64,000 bases of DNA from Prorocentrum cordatum (GCA_963575745.1 CAUYUJ010017960.1:312501-376500); one strand, 5' to 3'. Positions 30,480 to 42,594 are shown, counted from the first letter of the stretch. Program-made: numbers and translations. The notes: generated by a model not told the origin, from the letters alone.

Positions 30480-31996
30480 ACCTAACAGCGATGTGTAGAA
30501 GCATATCTGAAAGCATTCCCCTTAAGATTCAGATGAAAATCCAGTTGTCGAATTCTGCAGTCGCAGTTCTCAGCCTCCTCCTCCTCCTCCTCCTCCTCTT
30601 TCTCCTGCTCCTCCTCCTCCTCCTCCTCCTCCTCCTCCTCCTCTTCCTCCTGCTCGTCCTCGTTCTCGTCCTCCTCGTCTTGCTCGTCCTCCTCCTCCTG
30701 GTGCTCTCTCCTCCTCCTCCTCCTCCTCCTCCTCCTCCTGGTGGTCCTCGTTCTCCTCCTCCTGGTGCTCTCCCCCCCCCTCCTCCTCCTCGTCCTCCTC
30801 CTCCTCCTCCTCGTCCTCCTCCTCCTCCTCCTCCTCCTCCTCCTCCTCCTCCTCCTCCTCCTCCTGGTAGTCCTCCCCCTCCCCTCCTCCTCCTCCTCCT
30901 CCTCCTCTTCCTGGTCGCCCTCGTTCTCGTCCTCCTCGTCTTGCTCGTCCTCCTCCTCGTGGTGTCTCTCCCTCCTCCTCCTCCTCCTCCTCCTCCTCCT
31001 CCTCCTCCTCCTCCTGGTGGTCCTCGTTCTCCTCCTCCTGGTACTCTCCCCCCCCCGCCTCCTCCTCCTCGTCCCCCTCGTCCTCCTCCTCCTCCTCGTC
31101 CTCCTCCTCCTCTTCCTCCTCCTCCTCCTCCTCCTCCTCCTCCTCCTCCTCCTCCTCCTCCTCCTGGTACTCCTCCCCCTCCCCCTCCTCCTCCTCCTCC
31201 TCCTCTTCCTGGTCGTCCTCCTCCTCCTGGTCGTCCTCCTCCTCCTGCTCGTCCTCCTCCTCCTCCTCCTGCTCGTCCTTCTTCTCCTGCTCCTCCTGCT
31301 CCTCGTCCTGCTCCTGCTCGTCCTCGTCCTCCTGGTCTTGCTCGTCCTCCTCCTCGTCGTGCTCTTGCCCCTGCTGAAAATGTGGCCCAGGAATGGGAGT
31401 TCTGGGAAGTCGAAGAGCACGAAGTTGCCTACAGTTGGCTACGGGCATTCAAAATGTGGCCCGGGAATGGAGTTCTGGGAACTCGAAGAGCACGAAGTGG
31501 CCTACAGTTGGCTCCGGGCATTCAAAATGTGGCCCGGGAATGGAGTTCTGGGAACTCGAAGACCAGGAAGTGGCCTACAGTTGGCTCCGGGCATCCAAAA
31601 TGTGGCCCGGGAATGGAATTCTGGGAACTCGAAGAGCACGAAGTGTGTGACTGTTGCATCCGGTTATTCAAATGTGGCCCGGGAATGGCGTTCTGGGATG
31701 TCGATGAGCACGAAGTGTGTGACTGTTGCATCCGGTTATTCAGAATGTGGCCCGGGAATGGCGTTCTGGGATCTCGAAGAGCACTTTGTGTGTGACTGTT
31801 GCATCCGGGTATTGAGAATGTGGCCTGGGAATGGAGTTCTGGGAAGGCGAAGAGCACGAAGTGTGTGACTGTTGGTGAAAAACGAGCCCGGCACCTGCCG
31901 CCCGGCAACTCCCAACACCTGCCCGGACCCCCCTGTGGAGTGATCTGCTGCTCTCTTTTGATCCCACTAGAAACCTATCAGTCTTCGCTGTTAGGT
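30480..31996 (+). repeat. 1.5-kb tandem unit 1 with 12-bp inverted ends
   Basis: Begins ACCTAACAGCGATGTGTAG and ends TCGCTGTTAGGT, so ACCTAACAGCGA is an exact inverted terminal repeat. Inside are a leader block, a (CCT)n tract (about 30577-31370), a 73-bp minisatellite (about 31377-31880) and a unique end block (CACCTGCCGCCCGGCAACTC; TGATCTGCTGCTCTCTTTTG). CCCGGCAAAGCA precedes the unit. The first ATG block of units 2 and 3 is shortened here. Confidence 0.85.
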
Positions 31997-32013
31997 ATTA
32001 CCCCGGCAAAGCA

Positions 32014-33628
32014 ACCTAACAGCGATGTGTAGAAGCATATCTGAAAGCATTCCCCTTAAGATTCAGATGAAAATCCAGTTGTCGAATTCTGCTGTTCTCG
32101 CAGTCGTAGTCGCATTCGCGATGACAGTCGCAGCGGCAACGGCAGTCCGCAGTCACAGCCTCGCTGCCTCCTCCTTCCTCCTCCTCTTTCTCCTGCTCCT
32201 CCTCCTTCCTCCTCCCTCCCTCCTCCTCTTTCTTCCTGCTCGTCCCTCGTTCTTTCGTCTCCGTCGTCTTGCTCCCTCCCTCCTCCTTGGTGCTCTCTCT
32301 CTCCTCCTGCCTCCTCCCCTCCTCCTCCTCCTCCTCCTCCTGTGTCCTCGTTCTCCTCCTCCTGGTGCTCTCCCCCCCCCTCCCCTCCTCGTCCTCCTCC
32401 TCCTCCTCTCCTCGTCTCCTCCTCCTCTTCCTCCTCCCTCCTCCTCCTCCTCCTCCTCCTCCTCCCTCCTCCTACCTGGTAGTCCTCCCCTCCCCTCCTC
32501 CTCTCCTCCTCCTCCCACTTCCTGGTACGTCCTCGTTCTCGTCCTCCTCGTCTTGCTCGTCCTCCTCCTCGTGGTGTTCTCTCCTCCTCCTCCTCCTCCT
32601 CCTCCTCCTCCTCCTCCTCCTGGTGGTCCTCGTTCTCCTCCTCCTGGTACTCTCCCCCCCCCTCCTCCTCCTCCTCGTCCTCGTCCTCCTCCTCCTCCTC
32701 CTCCTCCTCCTCCTCCTCCTCCTCCTGGTACTCCTCCCCCTCCCCTCCTCCTCCTCTTCCTCCTCTTCCTGGTCGTCCTCCTCCTCCTGGTCGTCCTCCT
32801 CCTCCTGCTCGTCCTCCTCCTCCTCCTGCTCGTCCTTCTTCTCCTGCTCCTCCTGCTCCTCGTCCTGCTCCTGCTCGTCCTCGTCCTCCTGGTCTTGCTC
32901 GTCCTCCTCCTCGTCGTGCTCTTGCCCCTGCTGAAAATGTGGCCCAGGAATGGGAGTTCTGGGAAGTCGAAGAGCACGAAGTTGCCTACAGTTGGCTACG
33001 GGCATTCAAAATGTGGCCCGGGAATGGAGTTCTGGGAACTCGAAGAGCACGAAGTGGCCTACAGTTGGCTCCGGGCATTCAAAATGTGGCCCGGGAATGG
33101 AGTTCTGGGAACTCGAAGAGCACGAAGTGGCCTACAGTTGGCTCCGGGCATCCAAAATGTGGCCCGGGAATGGAGTTCTGGGAAATAGAAGAGCACGAAG
33201 TGGCCTACAGTTGGCTCCGGGCATCCAAAATGTGGCCCGGGAATGGAGTTCTGGGAAATAGAAGAGCACGAAGTGGCCTACAGTTGGCTCCGGGCATTCA
33301 AAATGTGGCCCGGGAATGGAGTTCTGGGGTGTCAAGTACGAGGAATTGTATGACTGTTGCGTCCGGCTATTCCGAATGTGGCCCGGGAATGGCGTTCTGG
33401 GAGGTCAAGGAGCACGAAGTGTGTGACTGTTGCATCCGGTTATTCAGAATGTGGCCTGGGAATGGGGTTCTGAGAGGTCGACGAGCACGAAGTGTGTGAC
33501 TGTTGGTGAAAAACGAGCCCGGCACAGGCCCGGCCGGCAACTCCCAACGCCTGCCCGGACCCCCCTGTGGAGTGATCTGCTGCTCTCTTTTGATCCCACT
33601 AGAAACCTATCAGTCTTCGCTGTTAGGT
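32014..33628 (+). repeat. 1.5-kb tandem unit 2
   Basis: Same order as unit 1, separated from it by 17 bp containing CCCGGCAAAGCA. From the ATG at 32067 it encodes MKIQLSNSAVLAVVVAFAMT then VAAATAV, a signal-peptide-like start (Lys, then a hydrophobic core, then small residues), followed by a CCT-derived low-complexity stretch and the 73-bp array (about 32935-33505). Whether it is a gene is unknown. Confidence 0.85.
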
Positions 33629-33647
33629 AAATTATCCCGGCAAAGCA

Positions 33648-35108
33648 ACCTAACAGCGATGTGTAGAAGCATATCTGAAAGCATTCCCCTTAAGATTCAG
33701 ATGAAAATCCAGTTGTCGAATTCTGCTGTTCTCGCAGTCGTAGTCGCATTCGCGATGACAGTCGCAGCGGCAACGGCAGTCGCAGTCACAGCCTCAGCCT
33801 CAGCCTGCCTCCTCCTCCTCCTCCTCCTCTTTCTCCTGCCTCCTCCTCCTCCTCCTCCTCCTCCTCTTCCTCCTGCTCGTCCTCGTTCTCGTCCTCCTCG
33901 TCTTGCTCGTCCTCCTCCTCCTGGTGCTCTCCTCCTCCTCCTCCTCCTCCTCCTCCTCCTCCTGGTGGTCCTCGTTCTCCTCCTCCTGGTGCTCTCCCCC
34001 CCCCTCCTCCTCCTCGTCCTCCTCCTCCTCCTCCTCGTCCTCCTCCTCCTCTTCCTCCTCCTCCTCCTCCTCCTCCTCCTCCTCCTGGTAGTCCTCCCCC
34101 TCCCCTCCTCCTCCTCCTCCTCCTCTTCCTGGTCGTCCTCGTTCTCGTCCTCCTCGTCTTGCTCGTCCTCCTCCTCCTGGTGTTCTCTCCTCCTCCTCCT
34201 CCTCCTCCTCCTCCTCCTCCTCCTCCTGGTGGTCCTCGTTCTCCTCCTCCTGGTACTCTCCCCCCCCCTCCTCCTCCTCCTCGTCCTCGTCCTCCTCCTC
34301 CTCCTCCTCCTCTTCCTCCTCCTCCTCCTCCTCCTCCTCCTGGGTCGTCCTCCTCCTCCTGCTCGTCCTCCTCCTCCTCCTGCTCGTCCTTCTTCTCCTG
34401 CTCCTCCTGCTCCTCGTCCTGCTCCTGCTCGTCCTCGTCCTCCTGGTCTTGCTCGTCCTCCTCCTCGTCGTGCTCTTGCCCCTGCTGAAAATGTGGCCCA
34501 GGAATGGGAGTTCTGGGAAGTCGAAGAGCACGAAGTTGCCTACAGTTGGCTACGGGCATTCAAAATGTGGCCCGGGAATGGAGTTCTGGGAACTCGAAGA
34601 GCACGAAGTGGCCTACAGTTGGCTCCGGGCATTCAAAATGTGGCCCGGGAATGGAGTTCTGGGAACTCGAAGAGCACGAAGTGGCCTACAGTTGGCTCCG
34701 GGCATTCAAAATGTGGCCCGGGAATGGAGTTCTGGGAACTCGAAGAGCACGAAGTGGCCTACAGTTGGCTCCGGGCATCCAAAATGTGGCCCGGGAATGG
34801 CGTTCTGGGATGTCGAAGAGCACGAAGTGTGTGACTGTTGCATCTGGTTATTCTAAATGTGGCCCGGGAATGGCGTTCTGGGATCTCGAAGAGCACGAAG
34901 TGTGTGACTGTTGCATCCGGGTATTGAGAATGTGGCCTGGGAATGGAGTTCTGGGAAGTCGAAGAGCACGAAGTGTGTGACTGTTGGTGAAAAACGAGCC
35001 CGGCACCTGCCGCCCGGCAACTCCCAACACCTGCCCGGACCCCCCTGTGGAGTGATCTGCTGCTCTCTTTTGATCCCACTAGAAACCTATCAGTCTTCGC
35101 TGTTAGGT
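33648..35108 (+). repeat. 1.5-kb tandem unit 3
   Basis: Same order as the other units; preceded by a 19-bp spacer containing CCCGGCAAAGCA. The MKIQLSNSAVLAVVV start is kept and an open frame runs from it through Leu/Pro-rich repeat into the 73-bp array as far as about 34834. The right flank (AAAAAGGCAACAAAAATTG) differs from the spacers. Confidence 0.85.
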
Positions 35109-35530
35109 AAAAAGGCAACAAAAATTGATCGCTACATTGTCGGCTTGACCTTCCTGCCACTCCGCCGGTACACCAAACTTCAAGGACCAAGGTGCATGGC
35201 GCGGAGCGCCAATGCAGTCTTGCGTTTGTATGTATATATACACTGGTATTGTACAATAACTTGCTTATTTGCTGTACAAAAGTCGCGCCCTGCATCGTGA
35301 GTCCCCCCTCATCCCAAGCTTGCCTCCTCCTCCTCCTCTCCCTCCCTCCTCTTCCCTCCTCCTCCTCCTCCCCCTTCCTCCTCCTCCCAGTCACTCTTCT
35401 CCTGCTCCCACCCCCCCTCCCTCCTTGTCTCCCTCCCTCCCTTCCCTTTCCCTCCCTCCTCCCTGATCCTCCTCCTCGTCCTACGACACCCGTTTCCCTT
35501 GTGAACGATTCCTCCCCGTCGCACACCGAC
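35109..35530. other. AT-rich flank, then CCT-rich tract
   Basis: 35109-35290 is AT-rich with TATATATAC; 35310-35480 is C/T-rich on the plus strand. No gene. Confidence 0.6.
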
Positions 35531-36245
35531 ACATGCTGGTAGTGCAGCGCTTCGCCTGAAACCTCTTCACAATCTATGGGCCTTCAGCGTAAGCTGTGCA
35601 AGAACGTCGCGGATGGAGGGCGGGTGGTACTCAAATTGAAGCTCTCGCCTTAGCGCCGCGCGCACTGGTCTTGAAAGTTGGCAAGAGTAAGAGCTTCACG
35701 GAAGGAGGGCGGGCCGATTTAAAAAGGTGGCTTTCGCCTAGTGCCGCGCACACTCGTCTTAAAAAGTTCGCAAGAGCTGCCAGAGTTTCACGGGTGGACG
35801 GTGGGCCATTATCAGAATGCGGCCTCGCCTCAGCACCGCGCGCGTTCGCCTGGGAAGTCCCCAAGAGCTTCACGCATGGAGGGCGACTCCACGGCATGGT
35901 GTGCTTCTCTCCTTTGCGCCGCGAGCTTGCAGCAATTACGGCTGACGTCCTAGAAGTGATGTGTGTCGCACGATGTAGGACTGCCAGGTTGCAACAGCCA
36001 TCTTGGTTCGCAGTGTTGAAATCACAGGACTGATTTTCTTACGCGACTAAGATCGTCAGGGCGTACGAGTAACGCTGATTCGCTGCATTGAAGTCCAAGG
36101 AACGGTGTTTTTGTTCATGGTTTCTGATGTTCAAACGGTTTCCTTCCAACGGGGCACTTCCCTCAGTGAAAATCATCTCCAATGGGAACATTTGAAGGAG
36201 GAACTTGGAGAGTGCGTTGCAGCATCGCTGATGAGTCCGAGGTTT
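35531..36245 (+). repeat. Family M composite repeat, copy 4 (diverged)
   Basis: TTCGCCTGAAACCTCTTCAC arm, array of GGCGGGTGGTACTCAAATTG / CGCCTTAGCGCCGCGCG units at about 35600-35930, then GTTGAAATCACAGGACTG units, then CTCAGTGAAAATCATC and GAGGAACTTGGAGAG of the second arm. Confidence 0.7.
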
Positions 36246-36904
36246 CCAAAGGTCCTCCCTTCTCACGATGCGCAGCCAAACATCAAGGCCAAGCCTGTTG
36301 CGTTCACCATGGGGAACAAAGGGTGCCGACTTAGGCAGGGTGAGCAAATACATTACGCCGCGGGCAGGCGCAGTTCAGGTAATGCACACACGCAAACAAG
36401 AACATGAGTGTGGCCCGACGCACCAGTTCAACAGGTCCTCCTCCTCCTCCTCCGCCCTTTCCCCCGCCTCCTCCTCCATGGGCCTCGTACTGCTGGGCCA
36501 CATCCTGCCGCAGCAGCTCGCCGAGGTGGCCCTCGCGCGCGCGCGGAGAGAGCCAGAGTGTCGGCCCGCGGTGCGCCCACGGAGCGGCCGGACCAAGCGC
36601 GGGGGGAGACCCAGGGGGAGAAATCTCAGGAGGAGGAGTCTCAGGAGAAGGAGGAGGAGGAGGAGGAAGAATAGGGAGAGGAGGACGCCCAGGAGGACGA
36701 GGAGGGTGAGATGAGGAGGAGGATGGGCAAAGCAGGATGAGGAGGGAAGAAGGAGGAAGAACAACAAAATGTTCCTCCTCATCCTCATCTTTCGCCTCAT
36801 CGTTCTCCTGCCTCCCCGGGGGCCAAGGGAGGAATGGGCAGAACGCGGCCAGCATTGCAAGTGAAGAACCCGAGCACCCAACACGCGCGTTGACCCTACG
36901 CTAG
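36246..36904. other. Unassigned stretch
   Basis: The plus strand near 36478-36550 reads SSMGLVLLGHILPQQLAEVA, which is faintly protein-like, but it is bounded by GGA/CCT repeats and no gene can be built. Confidence 0.35.
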
Positions 36905-37891
36905 CAACTAATCGGTCACGTCCTCCTGCTCCTCCTCCTCCTGCTCCTCCTCATCATCATCCTCCAGCTCCTCCTCCTCCTCCTCCTCATCATCATCATC
37001 ATCATCATCATCGTCCTCCTTCTTCCCCTGGTCGTCACCATCGTCATTATCAACATCAGCATCACCACCACGATCATCATCAACATCATCGTCATCATCA
37101 GCACCCCCATCGCCAAAAGACGTGTCGTCGCCATCGGATTCGCCACCGACGCAATCATCATCATCATCATCATCATCAGCAGCAGCATCATCATCCGCAT
37201 CATCATCATCAGCATCCACATCAGCATCGTTATCATAATCAGCATCGTCATTGCCATCATCGTCATCATCACCATAATCATCGTAATGAGCATAATGCCC
37301 ATCATCCTCATCATCATCACAATCATCAGCATCGTCATCATCATCGTCTTAAGTAGCATCGTCATCATCATCGCTATCATCCTCCGCCTCTTCAGCATCA
37401 TCAACATCATCATTATTATCATCATCAGCAGCATCATCATCAACATCATCATCGCCATGAGCATCATCAGCATCGTCGTCAACATCGTCATCGTCATCGT
37501 CATCGTCATTGTCAGCATCATCATCATCGTCATCGCAATCGCCATCATCTTTAGCATCAGCATCAGCACCATCATCGTCATCGCCATCGTCATCGCTATT
37601 GTCACCATCATCATTGTCATCAGCATAGACCTAGTCACGATGATCCTGCACTGCATAACCTTCTCCATCAGGATCAGCATCATGGCCATCATCATCAGCA
37701 TCATCACCACAAGCATCATCATCACCATCACCAGCAACATCATAGCAATGCTAATCAGCATCAACATCGCCGTCGCCATCATAATCACCATCATATCATC
37801 ACATCATCACAGCACCACACCATCACATCAACATGATCATCATCAGCAGCAGCGCCATCACAATCATCATCAGCAACATCATCATGATCAG

Positions 37892-37926
<35 letters not shown>

Positions 37927-38192
37927 ACATCAGCACTAGCACCATAAGCAACAGCATCATCATCATCATCCTCATCATCATCCTCATCATCATTAGCATC
38001 GCAATCATCATCACCATCATCAGAAGCACAATCCTCATCCTCGTCCTGGTCCTGGACCTTGTCCTCCCCTCCCCCTTTCACCTCATCCATCCTTGTTTCT
38101 TCTCCTCCAGCTCCTCCTCCTCCAGCTCCTCCTTTTCCTCGTCATCCTCTTCCCCCTCCTCCTCCTCCTCCTCCTCCTCCTCCTCCTCCTCC

Positions 38193-38256
<64 letters not shown>

Positions 38257-38330
38257 TCTCGTCCTCTTTCCCTTCCTCCTCATCCGCACCATCACCATCG
38301 TCATCAGCAGCATCATCGTCCTGCAAAGGT
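36905..38330. repeat. Long (CAT)n-rich tract
   Basis: Imperfect CAT, CAG and CGT triplets over about 1.4 kb with CCT sections at 36920-36990 and 38095-38190. Met/Ile-rich and Asp-rich long frames on both strands are by-products. Confidence 0.9.
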
Positions 38331-38689
38331 TCACATATGGCGGCCTGCCGATGATGCGTGCGTTGGGGTTGAAGTTAGGTTTGGCGTTGGAGTAGGGGTT
38401 GGGGTTGGAGTTGGGGGGAGCTGCAGGGGGTCGGCATGCTCCTGGGCCACGCCTTCAGGACGCGAAGCACCCAGGCTGCTGTCGGAGGGCGCGGCCCCTA
38501 TCTTCTGTTCCGACGCCGGCCAGGCGCATCCTGTGCCCTGGATTCAAGCAGGCTGCGACGAAGCCAGCACGAGGACGAATTCGGGCACGCGTGCCGCCTT
38601 TCCCGCAAAGCAGTGAGAGGAAGCTGGCTGCCTTCCTCTGCGCACGCGCTCCGGCGTGTGGCTTGTCTGTCTGTCTGTCTGTCTGAGAT

Positions 38690-38790
38690 CCCGCGGCTCT
38701 GGAGGATGTCTCGGGCGCCGCGGCCTTCTCAGAGCGTTCCGGAACGCTCTGAGAGCGTTCCAGAACGCCCTGTAACGGATTATTATCCAC
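38690..38790 (+). repeat. Family H repeat, copy 5
   Basis: CTGAGATCCCGCGGCTCTGG, TCTCGGGCGCCGCGGCC, GAGCGTTCCGGAACGCTCTG, then AACGGATTATTATCC. A (GTCT)n run directly precedes it. Confidence 0.7.
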
Positions 38791-39049
38791 GCCCTTGCCC
38801 CATCCGACATGCGCTGTGCTGGCTATGCTGCGAGCGCGCATCTACCGATCCTGGGCCCAAAACTGCGTCTGACCCACAGGTCGGCGCACGCGGGCAGTGG
38901 GAGGCCCCCTTCGAAGCACAGAGCGGGGGGTTCTGGGACGGTGAGCACCGCCTTCAACTCATGATGGTGCGGCCTGGGTATTCCCTCGGTCTGGCCGGCA
39001 CTGCAAGGGGTCAACGTCTTCGAGCCTTACGTATCTACGAGGGCAGCAA

Positions 39050-39290
39050 ATGAGGCAAGCCACCACAGGCGGACGTGTCTCGGACCTGCACACACACACA
39101 AAGCCGCACCTGGACGGCGCATTGGAACGGAAATGCTACGAACTCGCACATGCAGGAAAACTAATCAAAAGCAACTACACCATGCAGGGAGAAAGCTATG
39201 CAATCACCAGGTCACCAGCAATCAGTGTACTTGGTGACCAGCTATTTGGCACCCTGCAAGCGACAGTCTCCATGGGGGAATGGCGAGGGG
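39050..39290 (+). other. Protein-like open frame (unknown)
   Basis: From ATG 39050 the plus strand reads MRQATTGGRVSDLHTHTKPH then a segment with RKCYELAHAGKLIKSNYT and SVLGDQLFGTLQATV before running into purine-rich and CAT repeat. It may be part of the retroelement at 39876-41220, or a lone fragment. No domain is recognised. Confidence 0.3.
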
Positions 39291-39424
39291 AGGGAGAGGA
39301 GAGGAGGAAAGGGGATACCTCACTTGAGGAGCGGCTGGTGAGGAGAGACGCGGCTGGGCAGGCGCACATGAGCATTCAAAGTGACGAGCGGAATTGCGGC
39401 CTGTCAGGGAAGTCCCAGCAAGGT

Positions 39425-39800
39425 CATCACCACCATCATCATGCTAGTAGTTTTATCCGTGTGAGTTATTATCCTCTTTGGCTTCATCCATCTAATCAGC
39501 ATCATCCATACCAGTCATCTTTATCACCATCCTCCTCATCATCTCCTCATCATCATACTCACCAACATCACCATCATCAGCATCATCCTCCTCATCATAA
39601 TCATCATCAACAACATCCCCAGCATCATCATTCTCATCATCATGATCAGCATCGTCATCATCATCAACATGGTAATCATCAACATCGTCATCATCAGCAT
39701 CACCATCTTCATGATCACAATCATCACCATCTTCATCATCATCCTCAAGAACATCGTCGTCATCATCATCGTCATCATCCTCATCATCAAGGTGGGTGCG
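39425..39800. repeat. (CAT)n-rich tract
   Basis: CAT, CAG and CGT triplets. The His-rich and Asp-rich frames are by-products. Confidence 0.9.
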
Positions 39801-39875
39801 AAAAGTGACACGCAGCGTTCCTGTTTCGCGTTTGCTCCCACCTGCACACACCCAGAACATACCCGTTGATGGCAT

Positions 39876-41220
39876 GTGGCAGCGACAGCCATGCACAGCT
39901 ACGGACGGCCAGCGCTTGAATGGAAGAACGGACATGGCGAGTTGTTCCCTGGAGTCCACTCCATTTTCACGATGACAGACAGGTGGACATCAGCTATCAG
40001 CTCGACTCAGGACATCATCGGCACCATAGGCACACAGATCAAGCCGCATGGCATACAGAACGAGCTCGTAACCGACCTCCCCAACCACTTTGCCATACAC
40101 TGGGGGTGGAAAAAAGGTTCGGGCATTACTAACGCGTGTGGAGTCAGTATTATGCTGAGGCAATCGCAGTTTCGATGAACACACATTTGACACACAGATA
40201 TGAGGTACCCGAATATTTGTGGGGAAGGGTCGGAGCTATCAATGCAGAGAGAGGCAGTGTACGACTTGGACTTATCGCACCATATTTCCCGCCCAAGCCG
40301 AGTTCATCTTCAGAGAAAAGGGAAATCATTATCCCTTGGATCAACAATCTGATTACGCAGATGGGGCACATATATTTACCATTTATCTTCACAAACCTGA
40401 ATGACACGCGAAGATCAAAATACCCACACAAAGGACATCATGTTCCGTTTCGCGCTTGGCTCCAACTACAGGCGAAATACGTACCATCGTATCTGCAGAC
40501 ATGGGACATGCAGGCCTGCGTTTACCTGCTGAGCAGACGAGCACAATCTTACATTACAGTGCGAGACGGCTACCATTACACAGCTCACTGGGGACATGTG
40601 AACATATACCAATTCAGTTCAAGTGTCGATTGCCAGCAGCCCCGCGTCCCGAGCCGAACATACGGCAGAAGATCAGTCGCGAAGCTATTCCGGCAGCACT
40701 ACAGAGGTGCTGGCTACAACGAGGATGCATCGAGAACGTCGAGAACAAGCTGAGCCAAGCAGAGAATGACATCCACACGGCCTATGAGAACACGAATTTG
40801 GAGCGTATACATGAAGTGATGATCAAAGCTTCGAACACCAGCACTGTCGAAACTCTCAACACCGACCCTTAATATACCGAAGATCATAAAGAACGACTCC
40901 AACGACAAGCCGGACTTCCGGGCAACCTGAATTAAAGAGTCATACGGGCGAGCTGGACTCCGACGATGAGGATGAGATGTTTCGTATCACGATTAACCTC
41001 ACACATATACCAAGAGAAGCAAAGACGACAAACAAAAGACGTACCTTGATGAGCTACTAGAACAGCGATACGAAGCTTTGGAGGATTGGTGTTCTATGCA
41101 TCGTATCGCTCAACTCAGAGGGAAGAGGAAGAGTGTACAGAGCAGCCACGTCAACGGCAAACGTTCATTATTGGATCTAAAGGATGGCAATGCCAAGCCC
41201 CAAAGGAGGATACAGAGCTA
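39876..41220 (+). pseudogene. LINE endonuclease-domain remnant plus linker
   Basis: A relatively AT-rich block encodes, in two plus frames, NACGVSIMLRQSQF (about 40128-40173), then VPEYLWGRVGAINAERGSVR, LIAPYFPPK (about 40267-40300) and PFIFTNLNDTRR, then CEHIPIQFKCR (about 40595-40630). These resemble, in order, the xAYFPP, GDLND and SDHxPV motifs of the endonuclease/exonuclease/phosphatase domain of LINE elements, with the key GD and SD replaced. YLDELLEQRYEALEDW at about 41043-41090 resembles the helical linker before the reverse transcriptase. Frame changes and missing residues mark it as dead. No reverse transcriptase follows. Confidence 0.5.
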
Positions 41221-41327
41221 CTGACATTACGAGCGACGAACGACCGCCACCCGACAGACACCGACAAGCTTCTTCTGAATTCTAGACAGCCGACAGGCAC
41301 CCGACAGGCACCGACACGGACACCGAA

Positions 41328-41828
41328 ATGTATACAATGGAGTTCGAGAGTCAGGTCAACAGGTTCTTCAAGAACGATGCCCCGATCGTCAAGAATCTGG
41401 TAGCCATCCAGACGCAGTACGACACGGAGGTCAAGGAGAAGGGAGGGGGCCACAACCTAGGGAGCCCGCATCTTCATCTACTTGGGAGTCTTCTGAGCGA
41501 TGTTGAGAACTGTTTCGCACAGGGCGTCTCCCCCGACCTTCATGGCTCCCAAGACCTAGCAGAGCAGCTCAAAATGCACACAGAAACCTGCAAGGACCCG
41601 ATTATGATAGAGGAGTGGTGCAAGGCCTGTGGATTCAGCAAGACCTGCGACGGCAAGAAGACCAGAGTTACGATAGATCTTCGAGGACAGGTCGGGGTCG
41701 CAAAGGGAAGGGACACAGCCGAGGCCTTGTACAAAAAGGCGAAGGAAGAGGCAGAGCTCAACGAAACACATACACATCCCCTCGAGGTCGCGTTCCCCCT
41801 CCAAGAGAATTGTCTGTTCTGGAGATGA
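41328..41828 (+). CDS. Unidentified 166-codon ORF
   Basis: Starts MYTMEFESQVNRFFKNDAPI. It contains a Cys-bearing block (EEWCKACGFSKTCDGKKTR), a basic/hydrophobic run and a charged helix (AEALYKKAKEEAELNETHT). Codon use looks coding-like, unlike the repeats around it. It lies just after the endonuclease remnant on the same strand, so it may be an accessory ORF of that element or a host exon. No family is recognised. Confidence 0.4.
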   Translation: MYTMEFESQVNRFFKNDAPIVKNLVAIQTQYDTEVKEKGGGHNLGSPHLHLLGSLLSDVENCFAQGVSPDLHGSQDLAEQLKMHTETCKDPIMIEEWCKACGFSKTCDGKKTRVTIDLRGQVGVAKGRDTAEALYKKAKEEAELNETHTHPLEVAFPLQENCLFWR

Positions 41829-42204
41829 ATCACGCATCCTCGGTGGTCTTCAGAGGCATGGGAGCAGAGGGCCAACAAGGACGCGCCCCCCGAAGGCAAC
41901 CTGGTACGTAAGATCGGCAAGGCATAGCTGTTCGTGTGAGTCCTCCCGCGGGGTATGCCGCGGAAAACGGTCACTCTCCAGATGGATGTGAGGCAGATGA
42001 GGAGGCAGCTAATGTGCTTGGTTTGTAGTTCCGAGATCTGTCGAGGCATCGTTTCTTGGAGGTTAGCTCTGAGCTTGTCTCTTGTTGTCTCCTCTGGGGC
42101 CTGAGCACTCTGGAGGTCGTAGCGTGACGCACGCATGCAAGGCGTGGCCCAGGCATACACAGATTGTACCCAAACCCTTTGGTTGTTGTATGCCGAGTGG
42201 GTGT

Positions 42205-42345
42205 TGAAAATTCATCATCATCGTCAGCAGCAGCATTAGCAGCATCAACAACAGCATCAGCATGATCATTATCACAAACAACAGCAACAGCATACCCAGC
42301 AGCAGCAGCAGCACCACCACCACCACCACACCAGCACCACCATCA
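42205..42345. repeat. CAG/CAT/CAC triplet tract
   Basis: Mixed triplet repeats such as CAGCAGCAGCAGCACCACC. No gene. Confidence 0.8.
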
Positions 42346-42594
42346 TCGTCGTCGTCGTTGTCATCAACCGCCTCCCCTCGTCCCTTCGCATTCTCGCCTC
42401 GCCCCTTCGTCCCCTCATGTTCCCCACTCGGCCTTATATCCGACACCGTGCCGCAGGCACTGAGTGGAGCGTCCCAAGGTCCCTTCCAGAATTTCCAGTT
42501 TGAGGGCGGAAGCAAGCTTTCTGCACGCACGGGCCCCAGACTCTGGGCTTTACGGAGCTACAGGAATGCGCCACGTGATTCTCACAGAGACCAC

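Noticed and set aside
30482-31448. Arg/Glu-rich minus-strand ORFs of about 300 codons in the tandem units
   Set aside because: They are the antisense of the (CCT)n tract. Any gene in these units is more likely on the plus strand, where the conserved ATG block lies.
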